The notes: generated by a model from the letters alone, not told the origin. Counted from the first letter of the stretch, positions 7,882-15,724 are shown. The stretch: DNA of 35,235 bases from JBBRMQ01 sp038230775 (GCA_038230775.1 JBBRMQ010000011.1:1-35235); one strand, 5' to 3'. Translations and numbers: made by a program.

Positions 7882-8784
7882 ATGAATCCCGATCTGAGAC
7901 CCAAGCTGATCCTCGTTCCGACGGACTTCAGCGAGACGGCGTCGCACGCGATCCGCTACGCGAGCGCTCTCGCTCAGCGTCTCGACGCGCATCTCCTCGT
8001 TCTGTACGCCGAATTCTTCATGCCTCCGATCGACTTCATGGCGACGGCGGCCGGACAATTCTCGGTCTCGCTCGACCACCTCATCGGCGAGGCGCGCGAA
8101 CAGCTCCAGCAGCATGCCGAGACCAACATCGACCCGAGCGTTCCGTTCGATACGCGGGTGGTTGAGACCTCTCCTGTCACAGCGATTCTCGATACCGCAC
8201 GCCAGTCGGGTGCCCAGTTGATCGTCATGGGCACGCATGGACGCACGGGAGTCTCGCGGCTCGTCGTCGGATCGATCACCGAGATGGTCATGCGCAGGTC
8301 GCACGTCCCGGTGATCGCCGTCAAGAGAGCCTCCACCGATGCAGGCGACATCCGCAAGATCCTCTGCCTCGTTGAATACAGCGACATGGCGATCTCGGCA
8401 CTACGCCATGCAGCGGCGCTCGTGAATACGCGCAGCGCTCCAATCGTGCTTCTGCGCGCGATCGATGACGTTGACGATCCGCGCGCCTATGCCCGCGAGC
8501 TCGTCAGCCTGCGCAACTGGGTTCCACCCGAGCTGGTCGATCGCTGCGAGCTGAAGATCGTGCCGTCGCAGGCGACCGCCGAGTCGATCCTGGCCATGGC
8601 CGACATCACCCATCCCGATCTCATCGTCCTCGGCGCCGCACCTGACCGGACCCTCGCGGAAATCATCCGCGGCACGCCGGCGGAGCGAGTGACGCAGCTG
8701 GGCAACTGCCCTGTGCTGACCGTCGCAGCGCCAGCGCACATCGAAACGATCCCGACGACCCACGCGGCGATCGCCGCACACTGA
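7882..8784 (+). CDS. Tandem-domain universal stress protein
   Basis: This 300-residue cytoplasmic protein has two UspA folds. The first (about 8-150) starts LILVPTDFSETASHAIRYA and carries the ATP-binding signature G-x2-G-x9-G-S in GTHGRTGVSRLVVGS. The second (about 155-285) lacks that signature (GAAPDRTLAEIIRGTPAERV) and probably does not bind ATP. Proteins of this type are induced by hypoxia and starvation in other bacteria. Here the gene has a CRP-type dyad upstream and is followed 7 nt later by a SPASM protein, then a metal ATPase. Confidence 0.9.
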   Translation: MNPDLRPKLILVPTDFSETASHAIRYASALAQRLDAHLLVLYAEFFMPPIDFMATAAGQFSVSLDHLIGEAREQLQQHAETNIDPSVPFDTRVVETSPVTAILDTARQSGAQLIVMGTHGRTGVSRLVVGSITEMVMRRSHVPVIAVKRASTDAGDIRKILCLVEYSDMAISALRHAAALVNTRSAPIVLLRAIDDVDDPRAYARELVSLRNWVPPELVDRCELKIVPSQATAESILAMADITHPDLIVLGAAPDRTLAEIIRGTPAERVTQLGNCPVLTVAAPAHIETIPTTHAAIAAH

Positions 8785-8791
8785 GGCCCGA

Positions 8792-9685
8792 ATGCGAGAA
8801 CAGCCGACCATCATCTGGCAAACGAAAAACGCTCCCAATGCCCTTTCGACTTACGAGGCATACAAGGCGATCGACGAGTTCGCAACCCTTCATCCGGCAC
8901 GTGTGCTGATCGAAGCCGGAGATCGCGGCGACCGCGATCAGCTCTTCCGCTATGCGCAGAGACGTCATCTGGCACCTGCGCTGCGGATGCCCCCATTCGT
9001 CGATCGCGAGGAGGTTCGCGCGCTGCACAACGCCGGCGTGAACCGCATGCTGTTCCGCATCGACAGTTGCTCACGCGACCGCCACGACGAGCTGCACGGC
9101 CCACGGTCGTTCGGAATCACGCTGCGCGCGATGCGCTTCGCCGCCGATGAGCGGATCCCGATCGAGGTCGAGACCTGCGTCTCCCGGCGGAACATCGATG
9201 AGCTGCACAAGATCGCGGAGATCATCACTGCATTCAATGCCACCGAATGGCTCGTGATCTTTCCCGTTCCGCCTCTGCCGGCGGGCGAGGAGATGCTGAC
9301 GGCACCGGAGGCGGAACGAGCGCTGGCCGCCCTCGCGTCGGCTGAGAGGCGCTGCAACCTTCGCATCCGCACGATCGAGGCGCCGCACTTCATCCGTTTT
9401 GGCGGCTCGGCGATCCGCGACGTCGTGTTCATCGGAAGCAACGGCGAGGTGAAGCCCGGCGCGCACGCGTCCGTCGCCGCAGGCAACATCCGCTATCGGC
9501 CGCTGCAGACACTCGTGACGAGCGAATCGTTCCGTTCGTTGAACGATCCGAGGAATTTGCGGGGCAAGTGCGGGCGGTGCGAATATCGCAGGGACTGCGG
9601 CGGATCGCGCGCGCGCGCGTTCGCGATGACCGGAGATCTCTTTGCCCCCGATCCCCTTTGCTCGTATCAGCCGGCCGTTTCGTAG
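8792..9685 (+). CDS. Degenerate radical-SAM protein retaining the SPASM domain
   Basis: This 297-residue protein follows the radical-SAM/SPASM fold (LIEAGDRGDRDQLFRYAQ, NAGVNRMLFRIDS, IPIEVETCVSRRNIDEL, TIEAPHFIRFGG) and ends with a complete-looking SPASM motif: CGRCEYRRDCGGSRARA then DPLCSY. However, the N-terminal CxxxCxxC that binds the SAM cluster is absent: the start reads MREQPTIIWQTKNAPNALST, skipping about 11 residues seen in the related fragment at 14161-14375. The usual GGDP is AGDR. GAGG five bases before the ATG supports this start, so the loss is not a start-choice artefact. It probably cannot do SAM chemistry but may keep an auxiliary Fe-S cluster. It belongs with the stress protein in one operon. 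Confidence 0.75.
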   Translation: MREQPTIIWQTKNAPNALSTYEAYKAIDEFATLHPARVLIEAGDRGDRDQLFRYAQRRHLAPALRMPPFVDREEVRALHNAGVNRMLFRIDSCSRDRHDELHGPRSFGITLRAMRFAADERIPIEVETCVSRRNIDELHKIAEIITAFNATEWLVIFPVPPLPAGEEMLTAPEAERALAALASAERRCNLRIRTIEAPHFIRFGGSAIRDVVFIGSNGEVKPGAHASVAAGNIRYRPLQTLVTSESFRSLNDPRNLRGKCGRCEYRRDCGGSRARAFAMTGDLFAPDPLCSYQPAVS

Positions 9686-9781
9686 AGTGGTGACGTACGA
9701 TCTCGCCCGTTGCGAGCTCGTCAAGGAGCCCGTTCTGATCTCAGCCCGAGCGGACGTGATGACGTCGCCCGCTCACCAGCG

Positions 9782-11635
9782 ATGGACGTCGTGAAGTCGA
9801 AGGAAACCTGGATCGCGTCCGCGTCGATCGTCGGCATCGCAGCGTACCTCGTGTCGCGTTTCGGATTTCACTTCGCCGCCCGCCATAGCGACTGGCTTCT
9901 GATTGCGGTGCTGATCGCGGGCGCGCCTCTGCTGTGGGACCTGCTGAGAAAGCTGGCGGCGTTCGAAGTCGGATCGGACGCCCTCGCCGGCATCTCCATC
10001 ATCACCTCCGCGATCCTCGGCGAATACCTCGCGGGCGCGATCATCGTGCTGATGCTCGCGGGCGGCACGGCACTCGAGCTCTACGCCACGCGCCGCGCAT
10101 CCTCGGTGCTGGCGTCGCTGGCGAAACGCGTTCCCAGCAGCGCCCATCGGCTGACGGAATCGGGAATCGTCGACATCCGGATGGCGGAGGTGCAGGTCAA
10201 CGATCGCCTCGTCGTTCTCCCGCACGAGATCTGCCCCGCCGATGGAAGCGTCGTCGAGGGAAACGGCGCGATGGACGAGTCGTACCTGACCGGCGAGCCC
10301 TTTCAGATTGCCAAGGCGCCCGGTTCGGAGGTGTTGTCCGGCGCGATCAACGGGCCCGGCGCCATGACGATCGTCGTCAACAGGCTTCCGGTCGACTCGC
10401 GTTACGCAAAGATCGTCCAGGTGATGCAGCAGGCCGAAGCGCAGCGTCCGCGATTCCGACGGCTCGCCGACCGCCTCGGTGCGTGGTACACGCTGCTCGC
10501 GCTCGTGATCGCAACCGCCGCGTGGATCATCGGCAATGACCCTCGCCGTTTCCTCGCCGTTCTGGTGATCGCGACACCCTGCCCGCTGCTGTTGGCGATT
10601 CCCGTCGCAATCATCGGAGCGATCTCCCTTGCGGCGACGCGAGGAATCATCATCAAGAATCCCGCAATGCTCGAACGCATCGATCGCTGCCGCACGATCA
10701 TCTTCGACAAGACGGGCACGCTGACCTATGGCAAGCCGTCGCTGACCGGCGTCTCTTGCGCGCCGGGCCTCACGCGAGAGATCGTTCTGCAACTCGCAGC
10801 GAGCCTCGAGCAGTATTCGCGGCATCCGCTGGCCAGCAGCATCCTCGACGCCGCGAAGGCCGAGCAGGTGACGACGGTCTCCGTCTCGGAGATCAGCGAA
10901 CAGCCCGGCGCCGGACTGCGCGGACGGCTCGCGGACCAGGTCATCGAGATCACCGGACGGAAGAAGATCGCTTCTGGCCGCGTGCTCGCGCAACTGCCTC
11001 CGGTCGCCCCGGGCATGGAGTGCGTCCTCCTGCGCGACGGCGAATACGCTGCCGTCCTGCAATTTCAAGATGTGCCGCGCAAGGAGAGCCGCGCATTCGT
11101 GCATCATCTGGCACCGCAGCATCAGATCAGCCGCGTCATGCTGGTCTCCGGCGATCGCGATGCCGAGGTGCAGCATCTGGCGGCTCTGGTGGGCATCGAG
11201 ACGGTGCGATCGGGAATGAGCCCCGAAGAAAAGCTGGCGATCGTCCGCGAAGAGACCGCGAAGGGTCCCACGCTCTTCCTCGGCGACGGCATCAACGACG
11301 CGCCGGCGATGGAGGCGGCGACGGTGAGCGTCGCGTTCGGACACAACAACGACATCACGGCGGAGGCGGCCGATGCGGTCGTGCTCGAGCCGTCACTGTC
11401 CGAGGTCGATGAGTTGATTCACATCGGGCGCCGGATGCGTCACATCGCGCTGCAGAGCGCGGTCGGAGGGATGGCTCTCAGCATGATCGGCATGATCGCC
11501 GCGGCTGCCGGCTGGCTGGCGCCGGTGCCCGGCGCCATTGCCCAGGAAGCGATCGACGTTCTCGCGGTTCTCAATGCACTGCGCGTGGCCGCGCCACGCG
11601 CCGATCTGAACGACCTTCCGCCCGTTAGATCGTAA
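9782..11635 (+). CDS. P1B-type metal-transporting ATPase with TPC motif
   Basis: This 617-residue membrane pump moves a transition metal using ATP. It has the actuator motif TGEP (170-173), the intramembrane metal motif TPC (265-267, in ATPCPLLLAIP), the phosphorylation site DKTGT (Asp309), the nucleotide-domain His-Pro in SRHPLAS and the hinge GDGINDAP. There is no N-terminal metal-binding domain. TPC in this helix is typical of the P1B-5 group, which exports Ni(II)/Fe(II); unlike many of that group there is no C-terminal haemerythrin domain. The start at ATG 9782 is a best guess, as no strong ribosome-binding site is seen and the frame is open further upstream. Its 3' end overlaps the convergent crp gene by 11 bp. 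Confidence 0.88.
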   Translation: MDVVKSKETWIASASIVGIAAYLVSRFGFHFAARHSDWLLIAVLIAGAPLLWDLLRKLAAFEVGSDALAGISIITSAILGEYLAGAIIVLMLAGGTALELYATRRASSVLASLAKRVPSSAHRLTESGIVDIRMAEVQVNDRLVVLPHEICPADGSVVEGNGAMDESYLTGEPFQIAKAPGSEVLSGAINGPGAMTIVVNRLPVDSRYAKIVQVMQQAEAQRPRFRRLADRLGAWYTLLALVIATAAWIIGNDPRRFLAVLVIATPCPLLLAIPVAIIGAISLAATRGIIIKNPAMLERIDRCRTIIFDKTGTLTYGKPSLTGVSCAPGLTREIVLQLAASLEQYSRHPLASSILDAAKAEQVTTVSVSEISEQPGAGLRGRLADQVIEITGRKKIASGRVLAQLPPVAPGMECVLLRDGEYAAVLQFQDVPRKESRAFVHHLAPQHQISRVMLVSGDRDAEVQHLAALVGIETVRSGMSPEEKLAIVREETAKGPTLFLGDGINDAPAMEAATVSVAFGHNNDITAEAADAVVLEPSLSEVDELIHIGRRMRHIALQSAVGGMALSMIGMIAAAAGWLAPVPGAIAQEAIDVLAVLNALRVAAPRADLNDLPPVRS

Positions 11636-12341
11636 CCATGTCGCGGAGGCCGGCAATGTGGGGAATCATGAACGTCGAGCCGTTCACTTCGATGACGTGT
11701 TTCCGCTTGAATTGGCTGAGAAGGCGTGTCACCGTTTCGCGCGTCGTGCCGATCATCTGCGCGATCTCTTCGTGCGTCATCAGGACTTTGAGGCGGATGC
11801 CCCTCGTCGTCTCTTCTCCCATTTCGCACCAGTCGAGAAGAAGGCGGGCGAGTTTTTCCGAAGTCGTCTGCGCGAGTCCGAGAGACCGGATGTCGCGCTG
11901 CGCGGCGTGATAGGACTTGGCGAGCTGCTGCGCGGTGCGCATGCTGGCGTCGGAGTGAAGATGAAGGAGGCGGAGGAAGTCGTCGCGGCCGATGAAGTTA
12001 ACCTGCGACGGTTCGGTCGTCTCTGCCGACACTTCGTAGGGCTTTCCGAGAACCGTGGAGCTGACACCGAGGACTTCACCCGCTTCGGCGATTCTCAGGA
12101 TCAGCGTCTTCCCTTCCGAAGATGAGGTTGTGAGCTTCGCGCGCCCGCTGCAGAGAATGAAGACGCCGCGCGGATTCTCCCCTTCCACGAAAAGCGTCGA
12201 GCCTTTCGGGTACGCGCCGGTAAACTTCATCTCGTCGAGCGACGAGATGGTTTCCGTCGAGGTGTCGCAGAACCGGCCCGCCTTGTCCAGGGTGCAGTTG
12301 CTGCAGCTGTGTTGCAGGTTCAGGTTGTAGGGGGTCGGCAT
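11625..12341 (-). CDS. Crp/Fnr-family transcription regulator with N-terminal Cys motif
   Basis: This 238-residue regulator has a cyclic-nucleotide-binding-type beta barrel (about 33-130: KGSTLFVEGENPRGVFILCSGRAKL) and a C-terminal winged helix (MTHEEIAQMIGTTRETVTRLL). Its recognition helix carries Arg201, Glu202 and Arg206 in RETVTR, equal to Arg180/Glu181/Arg185 of E. coli CRP, which read GTGA half-sites. The N-terminus has C13-x2-C16-x8-C25, similar in layout to the Fe-S ligands of FNR; a fourth ligand could be C64, but this is uncertain. The start is ATG 12341 with GAGGAG six bases upstream. A GTGGC-N4-ATCAC dyad about 90 bp upstream suggests autoregulation. Confidence 0.9.
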   Translation of the reverse strand: MPTPYNLNLQHSCSNCTLDKAGRFCDTSTETISSLDEMKFTGAYPKGSTLFVEGENPRGVFILCSGRAKLTTSSSEGKTLILRIAEAGEVLGVSSTVLGKPYEVSAETTEPSQVNFIGRDDFLRLLHLHSDASMRTAQQLAKSYHAAQRDIRSLGLAQTTSEKLARLLLDWCEMGEETTRGIRLKVLMTHEEIAQMIGTTRETVTRLLSQFKRKHVIEVNGSTFMIPHIAGLRDMVTI

Positions 12342-12430
12342 TTCTGGCTCCTCATCTTGTACGATCTCAAGATCGCTCCATGAGAAGTCATACAGGCCAC
12401 CCCGGCGGGTAGGGACCCGCACGCGGACAG

Positions 12431-12444
12431 GTGGCACTCATCAC
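12431..12444. promoter_or_regulatory. Candidate CRP-type operator upstream of crp
   Basis: GTGGC-ACTC-ATCAC differs from the GTGAY-N4-RTCAC consensus at one position. A possible minus-strand -10 element, TATGAC, lies at 12392-12387, which would put the dyad centre near -58. It would make the regulator autoregulated. This is the weakest of the four sites. Confidence 0.45.
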
Positions 12445-12816
12445 CGAAGCGTGTGATCAGCTTTTTTCGTTCTTCAAAGGCGGCGGGTGCCTCCCGACAA
12501 AGGGAAGGATTCTTGGACGCGACGATGAGAACAGATCGAAACGGGCCCGAAGCGAACTGCGCGCGGAACCTGACGCTCGCGCTCGCTTCATAAGATGCAG
12601 CACATGCAGAGCGCAATGATGAGCGACTGCGCAGTCGCTGGCGGCCTGTCCGGCGATCAAGAGGGGCGGCCGGTGTCACAGCCTGCTGCAGCCGGAGCGC
12701 CTTGCGCCTGCGAGATCGGACGGTGTCATTGTCAGTGGCGAAGCGCTCGGAATTGGCGTCGACGATCTCATGGACGCACTCGTGGAGCGGACCGAAGGCG
12801 CTCAAAGGAGAGCCTG
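12445..12816. other. Intergenic stretch with one gene-like but startless frame
   Basis: No complete gene is seen. A plus-strand frame ending in TGA at 12815-12817 reads like protein near its end (SDGVIVSGEALGIGVDD, then LMDALVERTEGAQRRA), but a stop lies at its beginning and no start codon fits. It may be the tail of a decayed gene. I do not recognise it. Confidence 0.3.
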
Positions 12817-12963
12817 ATGATCATCCTCACCCTTGCCTCGAAGAGCGACACGATGGATCTGGAGCGCGACGTACGCGGCGGCGCGCGGCGCTACCTGAAC
12901 GGTGTGAGCTTCACGGCGGCCGCCATTCCGTTCGTCGCCGGCATTCTCATCACTAGAGTGTAG
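12817..12963 (+). CDS. Possible 48-residue small protein
   Basis: The ATG at 12817 has GGAG seven bases upstream and overlaps a preceding stop codon as TGATG, an arrangement typical of translational coupling. The product ends in a short hydrophobic stretch (VSFTAAAIPFVAGILI) that could associate with the membrane. No family is recognised, and a chance frame in a decayed region is a real alternative. Confidence 0.3.
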   Translation: MIILTLASKSDTMDLERDVRGGARRYLNGVSFTAAAIPFVAGILITRV

Positions 12964-12970
12964 TGCGTCA

Positions 12971-13378
12971 CTAAATCACCGGCGGCGTTCGATCGCCGGT
13001 GACGGTAACTTCCTCGGCGAGAAGCTCCTGGCAGAAGCGCGCGAGCTGCGCATTGCTGAAGTCCATCCAGCCGCGGCAACTCTCGTAGAACATCTGCTGC
13101 GTGTCGCACGAAACGAGCGTGCCCACATCGACCTGGCGGTCGAGCTGCCATTCATTTGCCGCGCGCTCCAGCTCTTCCCGGGAGATGGAGGGATTTCGTT
13201 TGACCAGACGATAATACGCGTCGCGCAGTTCTGCATCGCTGTAGCGAGCGAAGCCGTGACAGAGAATCCCGCGTTCAGCCGCCACCTGGCATGCCGACTT
13301 GTCGTTGCTCGTGAACTCGAGCAATTTCCGGCGCAAGCGGCTGATGGCTTTTTCGCGACAGATCAGATTCTCAAACAT
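12971..13378 (-). CDS. Hypothetical small helical protein, 135 residues
   Basis: I do not recognise the family. The ATG at 13378 is preceded by GGAGGG with a 7-base gap, one of the best ribosome-binding sites in the window, and codon use looks protein-like. The protein is predicted helical and soluble, with five cysteines (LICREK, SACQVAA, GILCHGF, VSCDTQQ, ESCRGWM plus RFCQEL) spread along it, and no signal peptide. The ATP-grasp pseudogene frame runs into it from upstream, so the two were probably once one operon. Whether it is still useful without that partner is unknown. Confidence 0.65.
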   Translation of the reverse strand: MFENLICREKAISRLRRKLLEFTSNDKSACQVAAERGILCHGFARYSDAELRDAYYRLVKRNPSISREELERAANEWQLDRQVDVGTLVSCDTQQMFYESCRGWMDFSNAQLARFCQELLAEEVTVTGDRTPPVI

Positions 13379-14160
13379 GGTTTCTCCCTCCTGTCTCCGC
13401 GTCGAGGACCGCGAGACAAGCATTAAAAAAAACCGGTCCGCCTCGTCCCGGTCATTGCCGATGGCGATGACGCCGAATTCCCGAATTGCGAAACAGCACC
13501 GAACATGTGGAATAAGACGCCGGTCGACGTCTGGTGGTTGAAGCCGAGGCGATGCATCGTCAGGATCTCGATCAGATCCTCGGGTACCAGCCCGTAGTAC
13601 GCCGGAGATTGCACGTTGTCGGAAGCGCGGTAGAACTTTGCCCAGCCGTCGGCGCCGGGCAGGGTTCCGCTCGTCGCGTCGAGGATGCCGCCGGTCAAGA
13701 ACCGCAACGCCAGCATTGAATGTGTCGTGCCGCCGGCCCGCAGGTTGATCTCGATTGCAGCGATGCTCCACTCGTCCGCTGCGCCGTTTCTCGACGCCAG
13801 AAAATCGACAGACAACCTGCCGATGATTCCCGTGTCCGCGAGAACGCGGCGGATGCGCTTCCCGAGCTCCTGAATCGTTTGACGGTACGCATCATTCGCC
13901 GGGAAGAGACAGCCGAGGTAAACCTGATTGGCGGGTCCTCCGAGAATTTGTTCGTGGGTTGATGCCCCGATGACCTCGCGCCGTGGGTTGATGCGCAGTT
14001 GCACGCTGGGAGAGCGCACCTCCGCAGCTTCGATCAGCTCCTCGACCACGCCGCCACCATGTTCGAACTTCTTGATGAAAGTCTCGGATGTCTCCGAGTC
14101 CACGGAGAAAACGAGTCGCTGGAGAGCATCGCGGATCGAGGCGCGCGATCCTTCCGGCGG
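13379..14160 (-). pseudogene. C-terminal part of an ATP-grasp (PGM1-related) ligase, frameshifted
   Basis: Residues after the junction match the C-terminal half of PGM1-related ATP-grasp proteins: GGGVVEELIEA, SPSVQLRINP, STHEQILGGPANQVYLGC, AIEINLRAGGTTHSMLALRF and TGVLFHMFGAVSQFG. The ATP-binding N-terminal half is gone. Near 13479 the frame breaks: SQFG continues in the neighbouring frame as FGVIAIGNDRDEADRFFLML, as if one base were lost from GGG-AAN-TTC. There is no stop before the downstream gene in the restored frame. Joined at about 14160 to a radical-SAM start, it looks like the product of a deletion followed by decay. Sequencing error could explain the frameshift but not the fusion. 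Confidence 0.75.
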
Positions 14161-14375
14161 ATATTCGATCAGCTGGAACAGATCGTTGCGCACGAACGGG
14201 TCTCCGCCCGTCATGATGACTCGCGCGGCGAGACGGCCGCGATTTGATCGATCGTGTGGTAAGCCTCAAACGTCGTCAGCTCATTCGCCCTCTTCACCGG
14301 CGGAGAGGGGCAGCCGTAGCAGTTCAGATCGCACTCGCGGGTCAGCTCCCAGACGACGATCTGATGTTCTTTCAT
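14161..14375 (-). pseudogene. N-terminal fragment of a radical-SAM enzyme
   Basis: The fragment starts MKEHQIVVWELTRECDLNCY and contains the complete radical-SAM cluster motif CDLNCYGC, then ELTTFEAYHTIDQIAAVSPRE. A one-base loss near 14215 puts a stop before the expected continuation, which appears in the next frame as IMTGGDPFVRNDLFQLIEY, including the GGDP motif. It then passes directly into ATP-grasp sequence. A CRP-type dyad lies about 60 bp upstream, so the promoter may still be active. It is the nearest relative in the window of the SPASM protein at 8792-9685, and it has exactly the motif that protein lacks. Confidence 0.75.
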
Positions 14376-14431
14376 GTGTGCATCGGACCATGGGTCGAAA
14401 GATGCCCCGATGACCGGTCGCACACACCGGT

Positions 14432-14445
14432 GTGATGAGGGTCAC
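14432..14445. promoter_or_regulatory. Candidate CRP-type operator upstream of the radical-SAM remnant
   Basis: GTGAT-GAGG-GTCAC fits the same pattern as the sites at 3310 and 7800. It overlaps a separate perfect 12-bp palindrome, CACACCGGTGTG, at 14423-14434. It lies about 57 bp upstream of the fragment's ATG. Confidence 0.5.
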
Positions 14446-14649
14446 CGTTCGCGGTAAGAGGATTCTCCAGGCGAGCCATATCTGAATTTAACGGTATCGC
14501 CGACTTGTATGTCCGCCAGCCGTGCGATCTTGCGCAATGGGCGGCGCGCCGCGCCGTTGATCTCGTCCAGCGGCATGGAAAGCGCGGCTGAAGGAAGAGC
14601 GAGAGATCCTCTCAAAAGCCGCGGTCCAAGAAACCGGGGTAAGCCCAGC

Positions 14650-14739
14650 ATGGCAAAGAGGCGGCCGGTCGTTTTGATCGTTGAAGACAACGTGATGATG
14701 CGAAAGGTCTCGTTGGAAAACTGCCGCGAGGGTTTCACA
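14650..14739 (+). pseudogene. Response-regulator receiver stub
   Basis: The frame from ATG 14650 reads MAKRRPVVLIVEDNVMMRKV, the first strand and helix of a receiver domain with its acidic pair (EDN), then loses all similarity after about 30 residues. No phospho-acceptor strand follows. It appears to be the 5' remnant of a single-domain response regulator cut off near 14740. No ribosome-binding site is visible. Confidence 0.5.
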
Positions 14740-14745
14740 TCCCGG

Positions 14746-14898
14746 TCATCCAAGAGCACGTGTCTCCGGACGTCGACGAGCGCGAGGGCCAGAGCGAAGC
14801 CTGACGCCCCCGAGAACCAGTCCCGCCGCTCCGAACGCGATCAGTCCTCCCACGAAGGCGATGAGAAGCACGATGGGATGCGACGCGAGGGCATGTGA
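14746..14898 (-). pseudogene. Membrane-protein C-terminal remnant
   Basis: The minus frame ending at 14746 reads SHALASHPIVLLIAFVGGLI then AFGAAGLVLGG and a basic tail. The HPIVLLIAFVGG pattern resembles the last helices of AI-2E-family permeases, but the stretch is too short to be sure. No start codon fits, so it is treated as a fragment. Confidence 0.35.
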
Positions 14899-14976
14899 CC
14901 ACCCTCGGCGCGCGGCACGCCGGGCACCCGGTTAATATCTAGCTTCATGCTCGACCGAGCCTGATCAACCGAAGCC

Positions 14977-15168
14977 TCAGCGAAACTTCGTCCCAGCGCG
15001 AACGACGAAGTCGTTCTCCGCAGCGACCGCCGGCTCCGCGTCGCTCAGGCCGCATTGCGGACAGCGCGGCTCGCCGTCGCTTCCTGGGTCGGCAACGTCA
15101 GGTTCGAAAAGCGTCTCGCAGCACCGGCATCGAACGACCGGACTGCTTTCCCTCTCTTCAGCCACCAC
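14977..15168 (-). CDS. Small zinc-ribbon protein, 63 residues
   Basis: The protein carries CRCC and CPQCG motifs separated by about 20 residues, a four-Cys zinc-ribbon layout, followed by an acidic and neutral tail. It starts at GTG 15168 with GGAG five bases upstream. It is similar in style to FmdB-type ribbons, but I do not assign a family. It stands alone between decayed fragments. Confidence 0.55.
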   Translation of the reverse strand: MVAEERESSPVVRCRCCETLFEPDVADPGSDGEPRCPQCGLSDAEPAVAAENDFVVRAGTKFR

Positions 15169-15344
15169 TACGTCTCCACCTCCGCTCCAGTCGCTGAATG
15201 GCCGGCGGCGAGTCCGCCTTGCTTTGGTATGACTTTGCCTGTTCTTGACGGGATGCGCGCATGCACGCGACCTAGCAGACGTCTGGGGGGCAACTCATCG
15301 AGGTGCAAGAATCGAGCGCCAACTCATTCCACGACGCTCGGCCG

Positions 15345-15363
15345 CACCCGCGTAACGCGGGTG
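15345..15363. terminator. Hairpin downstream of the surface-protein remnant
   Basis: CACCCGCG-TAA-CGCGGGTG forms a perfect 8-bp stem with a three-base loop, 35 bp past the stop of the minus-strand fragment at 15398. No T-run follows on the minus strand, so termination is only suggested. Confidence 0.4.
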
Positions 15364-15397
15364 GCTCGCCTCGTGCAGGCTCAGGAGACCGTCCTCG

Positions 15398-15724
15398 TCA
15401 GGGAACGATCCTGATGCTGTCTTCGCCCCGGATGCGCTGGCCGCTCAAGGTCGATGCCTCGAGCAGGGCGACCGAGTCGCCGGTCTGAATCGCCAGCTGC
15501 GCGGTCTGCACGTGACAGACGAGATCCGGCAGCCCGTCGCTGTTGACGTCCTGCGCGCTGCACGAGTACTTGCCCTTGCCGATGAGTTTCACCCTGGCGC
15601 CGGCCAGCGTCACGCTCGCCGGATCGACCTGGATCGCGTCGAAGGTCGCGCAGTCGTGACGATCGACATCAAGCCCGGCCCTCGCAAGAACCCCTGCACG
15701 CGTATCAATCAGCCAATCGGCCAA
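15398..15724 (-). pseudogene. C-terminal remnant of a surface/FG-GAP-type protein
   Basis: The frame reads ATFDAIQVDPASVTLAGARV, then DVNSDGLPDLVCHVQTAQL and ends RGEDSIRIVP. This is the common C-terminal module of large secreted proteins (FDA..VDP..V, DVN.DG..DL..H, DSIR.V). Nothing upstream continues it: a stop lies just before the only candidate start (TTG 15724), 7 nt from the ROK gene end. It is the tail of a lost gene. No signal peptide or start is left. Confidence 0.6.

Noticed and set aside
9690..9704. A further CRP-type site before the metal ATPase (GTGAC then GATCT)
   Set aside because: Only one half-site matches; the other differs at several positions.
9773..11344. A 523-residue open frame on the minus strand inside the P1B ATPase gene
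   Set aside because: It is Arg/Asp-rich with no domain and is exactly antisense to a gene with full P-type ATPase motifs; such frames are common in GC-rich DNA.
14442..14759. A 105-residue minus-strand frame upstream of the radical-SAM remnant
   Set aside because: Its end reads somewhat protein-like, but it overlaps the receiver stub and no family or start signal supports it.
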